From JASFBA01 sp036172265 (GTDB lineage Bacteria; Chloroflexota; Chloroflexia; DTKN01): a stretch of DNA of 59,309 bases. The notes beneath the pieces are model-generated. The model saw only the letters and a list, made by a program, of their open reading frames with translations. It had not been told where the DNA came from and searched no databases. Within the stretch, counting starts at the first letter, position 1. Each line of letters starts with the position of its first letter. The position numbers were made by a program, and so were the translations under genes. The stretch is from the NCBI GenBank assembly GCA_036172265.1, contig JASFBA010000034.1:1-59309 (forward strand), given 5' to 3'. Below are positions 55,651 to 59,309 of this stretch, one piece after another.

Positions 55651-58600
55651 TCAGCGCAGGACCAGCGGCAAGTAGATGGCGTATCCGCCCACCGCCGCCG
55701 TCCCCAGGCTCACTTCATCCAGGAGCACCCCCAACCGTTCCCGGCCGCCCTGAAGCCACTCCAGGGAGAGCGTCGCCGTGGGTCCCAGGCCGGCCGGCAG
55801 ATCCCAGAAGCGGTGCACCCAGCCGCTCTCCGTCAGGGCCAAGGTGTAGGTGATCGTCTGGGTCGGGCCGGCCAGCACTACCCGCAGGGTATCGGTGGGC
55901 ATCTCTGCCCCGACCACGTGGTAGAGGAGCGAGAGCGTCCCGCCGGCCGGGAGTTCCACCTCCTGCACGAGGCGGCTTGCCCATGGCCCGGCGTAGGGGT
56001 CCCCCGCCAGGGCATAGAGTCCCGCCATTGCCGTCGTCACCACGGCCGTATTGCTCACCGGGTCCAATGTGGTGGGGAGCACCACCCAGGTCGCGCTCAC
56101 CGGGTCGTAGCGCCACAGATGCAGCGTCTCCTCCCCGGCTACCTGGGCCGCCTGCCAAGCGGCATCGGAATAGCGCACCGTGAGCGTCAGCGGAAGGAGG
56201 GTTGCGGTGAGCGGCGTCCCATCGGTAAGCGCCGCCACCCAGGAGAAATGTAGCCCCACATCCTGCTCCGGCAAGCCGGTCACCGTGGGCACCCCGCTCA
56301 GGGTGAAGACGGCCGTCCCGCTTATCGCTCCGGCCGGCACTTCCAACACGGCCAGAGGAAGGGTCAGCACCCCGCCCGAGGCGGTGAGCACCGCACTTGT
56401 GCTCAAGGCCTCCGTGGGGGTCACCACAGGAGGCGGGACGGAGCCGCCCAGCAGGGCAGCATAATCGCCGGTATGCCCGGGTATGGAAAGCGTGGGGGAG
56501 ATCTCTCCGGCCGGGTTCCAAGCCGAAAGGTCCCCTGCTTCAAAGCCACCGTCGGCGACGGCATCATCCAGCGGCGGGAGGTAGAAGAAAGGGGTCTCCA
56601 CGACCGGCACGGTAACGCCCTGCATCGGCGGAAGCGTTCCGAAGCCGCTTCGGGTCACGCTCAGGGCGTAAGTCCCGGTCAGGTTGAAGTAGAGGGCAAA
56701 GGCGCCGTCGCTCCGCGAGAGGGCTGAATTCAGGGCCGGCGGTTCGGCCTCCACCCGGGCCAGAGCCACCGGCTCCTCCCGGATGTTCAGGGTATACCCC
56801 ACCAGGGTATATTGGGGGGTGTGGGTATGGGTATCGCCGTCGCCGCCGGGGAAGGCCTCCAGGTTGCCGACGCGGTCCCGAGCCCGGCTCCGGAAGTAAT
56901 AGGTGTGGCCGAGTTCCCCGGAAAAAAGCACGGAGGTCTCGGCCGTCTCGACCAGCCAGTTCGTCCAGGCCCCGCCGGCCCCGTCGCGCACCTGGATGTC
57001 GTAGGAGGCGATGCCGGAGGCAGCGTCGCTCCCGCTCCAGGAGACCAGGAAAGTCGGCGAAGAGGCATATTCCGGCGAAGAAGCGGCCGAGGTGGGCGGG
57101 GTCGCATCCACGGTAGTAGAGGTTTCATAGTCCTCGGGATAAGGCTCCACGTTGAAGGCATAGTCGCGGGCACGACAACGGAAGTAGTAGGTATGGCCGT
57201 CTACACCGGTGAAGACAGCCGAGGTCTGGGAGGTATCCCACAGCCAGTTGGTCCAGGTGCCGCCCAGCCCGTCGCGGTACTCTACGTCGTAGGAGCGCAG
57301 GCCGACCCCGCCGGCGTCGCTTCCGGACCAGGAGACGGAGAAGGTCGTTCCGGACCAGGTCGGGAGCGGAGCCATTTGAGAGGCAGGGGGCCACACATCG
57401 GTGGGCTGCCAGTCCGGCCACCAGTCGTAGCCCGAGTCCACCAGGAGATAAGTCGCGTTGGTGGAGAGGTCCAGGTCGTAGATATAGGCATCCACCCAGT
57501 ACCAGTTGCCTTGGTAGTAGATGTACTGGATCCGGGCAAAGGCCAGGTCGCTTCCGTGGGGGGCCCAGGCCGGGGCCAGGCGGTCGTAGCTGGTCGGGGA
57601 AGCACCCAGAGGATGGACAAGGCCCGTCCCGTCGGCGTTGATGACCGCCAGGTCGAACCAGCCGTCGCCGTTGTAGTCGTCGTTGAAGGCGATGCGGCTG
57701 CCGTCGGGCGACCAATCGGGGTAGGCGGCATAGTTGATTCCAAAGGTCAACTGGCGGAGGTCGGTGCCGTCGGGGGCCATTGTCCACAGTTCATAGCCAC
57801 CGCTGCGGTTCGAGGCGAAGAGGATACGGCTCCCGTCGGGCGACCAGGTGGGGTGGCCGTCCCAGGCCGGGTCCCAGGTCAGTCGGGTCTGGCCCGAGCC
57901 GTCGGCGTTCATGACGTAGATTTCGGCGTTGGTCTGGGAATCGGGGTAGCCCCAGTAGACGATACGGCTGCCGTCGGGCGACCAGGAGGGCTGGTATTCG
58001 GGGAAGGAGGTCCAGGTCAGGCGGGTCTGGGCGCTTCCGTCGGCGTTCATCTTGTAGATTTCATAGTTACCGTCGCGGTTGGAGTAGAAAGCGATCTGGG
58101 TGGCGCCCCGGTTGAACTCGGGGCGGGAATCGATCTTGTTGTTGGCGGTCAGGCGGGTCGGATAGGCCCCATCGCCCCGGGCGGCGTAGATTTCCCAGTT
58201 CATATCGCGGTAGGAGGCGAAGGCAAGGCGGGACCAGTCGGCGAAGCTGCTCAACCCACGTGCATACTTTAGGGAGCAGTTAGAGACATCGTAATAGCCG
58301 ATATGTGGCTGCCCGGAAGCGTCCAGTGTTAGGGAAGTGTACGCGCCCACGTATCCTGCGCTATCCACCGTCTCGATGTGCCAGGAGACGTCAAAATAGG
58401 CGTACTTCAGGGCGGCGTAGGTAGCGTAGTAACTGATGTGCGGCCGGCCGTTCGAATCCAGGGCCAGGGAGGTGTCCAAGCCCACGTATCCTGCGCTATC
58501 CACCGTCTCGATGTGCCAGGAGGCGCCGTCAAAATAGGCGTACTTCAGGTCGGTGTTGGTGGAGTCGAAGTAACTGATGTGCGGCCGGCCGGCCGAATCC

Positions 58601-59309
58601 AGGGCCAGCGAGGTGTCCTCGCCCACCCGTCCTACGCTATCCACCGTCTCGATGTGCCAGGAGACGCCGTCAAAATAGGCGTGCTTCAGGTCGGAGTTGG
58701 TCTCGTCGTAGTAACTGATGTGCGGCCGGCCGGTCGAATCCAGGGCCAGGGAGGTGTACTTGCCCACGTCTCCTGCGCTATCCACCGTCTCGATGTGCCA
58801 GGAGGCGCCGTCAAAATAGGCGTGCTTCAGGTCGGAGTTGGTGTAGTCGTAGTAACTGATGTGGGGCCGGCCGTTCGAATCCAGCGCCAGGGAGGTGTAC
58901 GCGCCCACCCATCCTGCGCTATCCACCGTCTCGATATGCCAGGAGGCGCCGTCGAAGGAGGCGTACTTCAGGTCGCCGTTGCCCCAGTCGTAGTAACTGA
59001 TGTGCGGCCGGCCGTTCGAATCCAGGGCCAGGGAGGTGTACTTGCCCACGTCTCCTGCGCTATCCACCGTCTCGATGTGCCAGGAGGCGCCGTCGAAAGA
59101 GGCGTACTTCAGGTCGGAGTTGGTCTCGTCGTAGTAACTGATGTGCGGCCGGCCGGCCGAATCCAGGGCCAGCGAGGTGTCCTCGCCCACCCGTCCTACG
59201 CTATCCACCGTCTCGATGTGCCAGGAGGCGCCGTCAAAATAGGCGTGCTTCAGGTCGGAGTTGGTGTAGTCGTAGTAACTGATGTGCGGCCGGCCGTTCG
59301 AATCCATAG
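55651..59309 (-). CDS. Large secreted repeat protein, 5' end outside the window
   Basis: At least 1218 residues; the reading frame is open to the window edge and the in-frame ATG at 59307 lies mid-repeat, so the N-terminus is missing. From the visible end: about seven copies of a 47-residue repeat (ALDSNGRPHISYYD, DLKHAYFDGASWHIETVDS). Then a TolB/PD40 beta-propeller (WSPDGSRI five times, IYVMNADGSGQTRLTW) at ~375-620. Two fibronectin-like modules follow with the HTYYFR-x-RARD motif, then a carboxypeptidase-regulatory-like domain, and a C-terminal beta domain ending YAIYLPLVLR. The sum suggests an extracellular or surface protein. Function unknown. Confidence 0.85.
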   Translation of the reverse strand, partial: MDSNGRPHISYYDYTNSDLKHAYFDGASWHIETVDSVGRVGEDTSLALDSAGRPHISYYDETNSDLKYASFDGASWHIETVDSAGDVGKYTSLALDSNGRPHISYYDWGNGDLKYASFDGASWHIETVDSAGWVGAYTSLALDSNGRPHISYYDYTNSDLKHAYFDGASWHIETVDSAGDVGKYTSLALDSTGRPHISYYDETNSDLKHAYFDGVSWHIETVDSVGRVGEDTSLALDSAGRPHISYFDSTNTDLKYAYFDGASWHIETVDSAGYVGLDTSLALDSNGRPHISYYATYAALKYAYFDVSWHIETVDSAGYVGAYTSLTLDASGQPHIGYYDVSNCSLKYARGLSSFADWSRLAFASYRDMNWEIYAARGDGAYPTRLTANNKIDSRPEFNRGATQIAFYSNRDGNYEIYKMNADGSAQTRLTWTSFPEYQPSWSPDGSRIVYWGYPDSQTNAEIYVMNADGSGQTRLTWDPAWDGHPTWSPDGSRILFASNRSGGYELWTMAPDGTDLRQLTFGINYAAYPDWSPDGSRIAFNDDYNGDGWFDLAVINADGTGLVHPLGASPTSYDRLAPAWAPHGSDLAFARIQYIYYQGNWYWVDAYIYDLDLSTNATYLLVDSGYDWWPDWQPTDVWPPASQMAPLPTWSGTTFSVSWSGSDAGGVGLRSYDVEYRDGLGGTWTNWLWDTSQTSAVFTGVDGHTYYFRCRARDYAFNVEPYPEDYETSTTVDATPPTSAASSPEYASSPTFLVSWSGSDAASGIASYDIQVRDGAGGAWTNWLVETAETSVLFSGELGHTYYFRSRARDRVGNLEAFPGGDGDTHTHTPQYTLVGYTLNIREEPVALARVEAEPPALNSALSRSDGAFALYFNLTGTYALSVTRSGFGTLPPMQGVTVPVVETPFFYLPPLDDAVADGGFEAGDLSAWNPAGEISPTLSIPGHTGDYAALLGGSVPPPVVTPTEALSTSAVLTASGGVLTLPLAVLEVPAGAISGTAVFTLSGVPTVTGLPEQDVGLHFSWVAALTDGTPLTATLLPLTLTVRYSDAAWQAAQVAGEETLHLWRYDPVSATWVVLPTTLDPVSNTAVVTTAMAGLYALAGDPYAGPWASRLVQEVELPAGGTLSLLYHVVGAEMPTDTLRVVLAGPTQTITYTLALTESGWVHRFWDLPAGLGPTATLSLEWLQGGRERLGVLLDEVSLGTAAVGGYAIYLPLVLR
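58297..59309. repeat. 141-bp tandem coding repeat
   Basis: The landmark GATGTGCGGCCGGCCG-like motif starts at 58435, 58576, 58717, 58858, 58999, 59140 and 59281, an exact 141-bp period (47 codons). A more diverged copy of ~138 bp (58297-58434), lacking one codon, ends the array. The copies are highly alike at DNA level, pointing to recent expansion or homogenisation; the array continues past the window. Confidence 0.93.

Noticed and set aside
56812..58272. 486-codon plus-strand frame opposite the secreted protein
   Set aside because: Antisense shadow of beta-propeller and fibronectin-like repeats; the repetitive Gly/Val text mirrors the repeats on the other strand.

Overview
The window is GC-rich bacterial chromosome (about 60-63% G+C by eye), densely packed, with many ATGA-type gene overlaps and GTG/TTG starts. 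The best guess for the host is a Chloroflexota bacterium of the Anaerolineae type. The reasons are a secreted protein ending in a YLPLVLR tail, short Pro/Thr-rich lipoproteins, several stressosome-type STAS proteins, a 5' tandem repeat of a kind common in that phylum, and the general gene mix. This is inferred from gene content; there is no rRNA in the window. Promoters are unusually easy to read: about twenty TTGAC(A/G)-like/TATAAT-like pairs sit exactly 17 bp apart. An octamer, GGCCGGCC, recurs about 80 times.

Layout. 1-500: five tandem copies of an ~84-bp imperfect palindrome. 538-3036 (-): a nitrate/sulfonate/taurine-type ABC importer with an intrinsic terminator in its leader. 3135-6430 (-): a SagB-type nitroreductase, a deoxynucleoside kinase, an unassigned helical protein and a ThiF/MoeB-rhodanese fusion. 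6592-10277 (+): an operon of two thiolase-fold proteins that seem to lack the catalytic cysteine and two DUF35 Zn-ribbon/OB partners, resembling aldolase complexes more than true thiolases. 10394-25923 (-): one long run of same-strand genes. It begins with indolepyruvate:ferredoxin oxidoreductase (iorA, iorB), continues through a large stressosome-like block (two RsbT-type kinases, RsbS, an RsbX-type phosphatase and five RsbR-type STAS proteins with different sensor modules, plus an old-yellow-enzyme gene), and ends with a glycosyltransferase, ilvE and endonuclease V.

26300-34146: two paralogous lipoproteins, scpA/scpB, a lipoprotein plus a large GT-C-like membrane protein, a 52-residue basic protein, a BlaI-family repressor, rimO and a conserved hypothetical. 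34149-34242 (-): a selenocysteine tRNA. 34367-36989 (+): glycogen synthase with a GalT-like protein. 37268-40779 (+): a MacAB-type export system. 41217-44463 (+): a two-gene amino-acid/sarcosine-type dehydrogenase. 44553-55436: mostly housekeeping and signalling genes (DRG-type GTPase, FHA-winged-helix regulator, phosphoesterase, trpS, P1 peptidase, DUF4282 protein, a response-regulator-like protein with degenerate receiver and GGDEF domains, tyrA-like, archease, dihydropyrimidinase-like, tatC, tatA/B). 55651-59309 (-): the 3' part of a large secreted repeat protein that runs off the window.

The strongest candidate for an undescribed system is the stressosome block at 13155-23559. Its five RsbR-like proteins share a near-identical STAS output, while the inputs are an RsbRD-type helical domain, a PAS domain, an extracytoplasmic di-heme (two CxxCH) domain on a HAMP stalk, a polytopic membrane domain and four GAF domains. 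Two of these are membrane-anchored, which suggests a redox- or gas-sensing stressosome at the membrane. No sigma factor or RsbU is present in the window, so the output is unknown.
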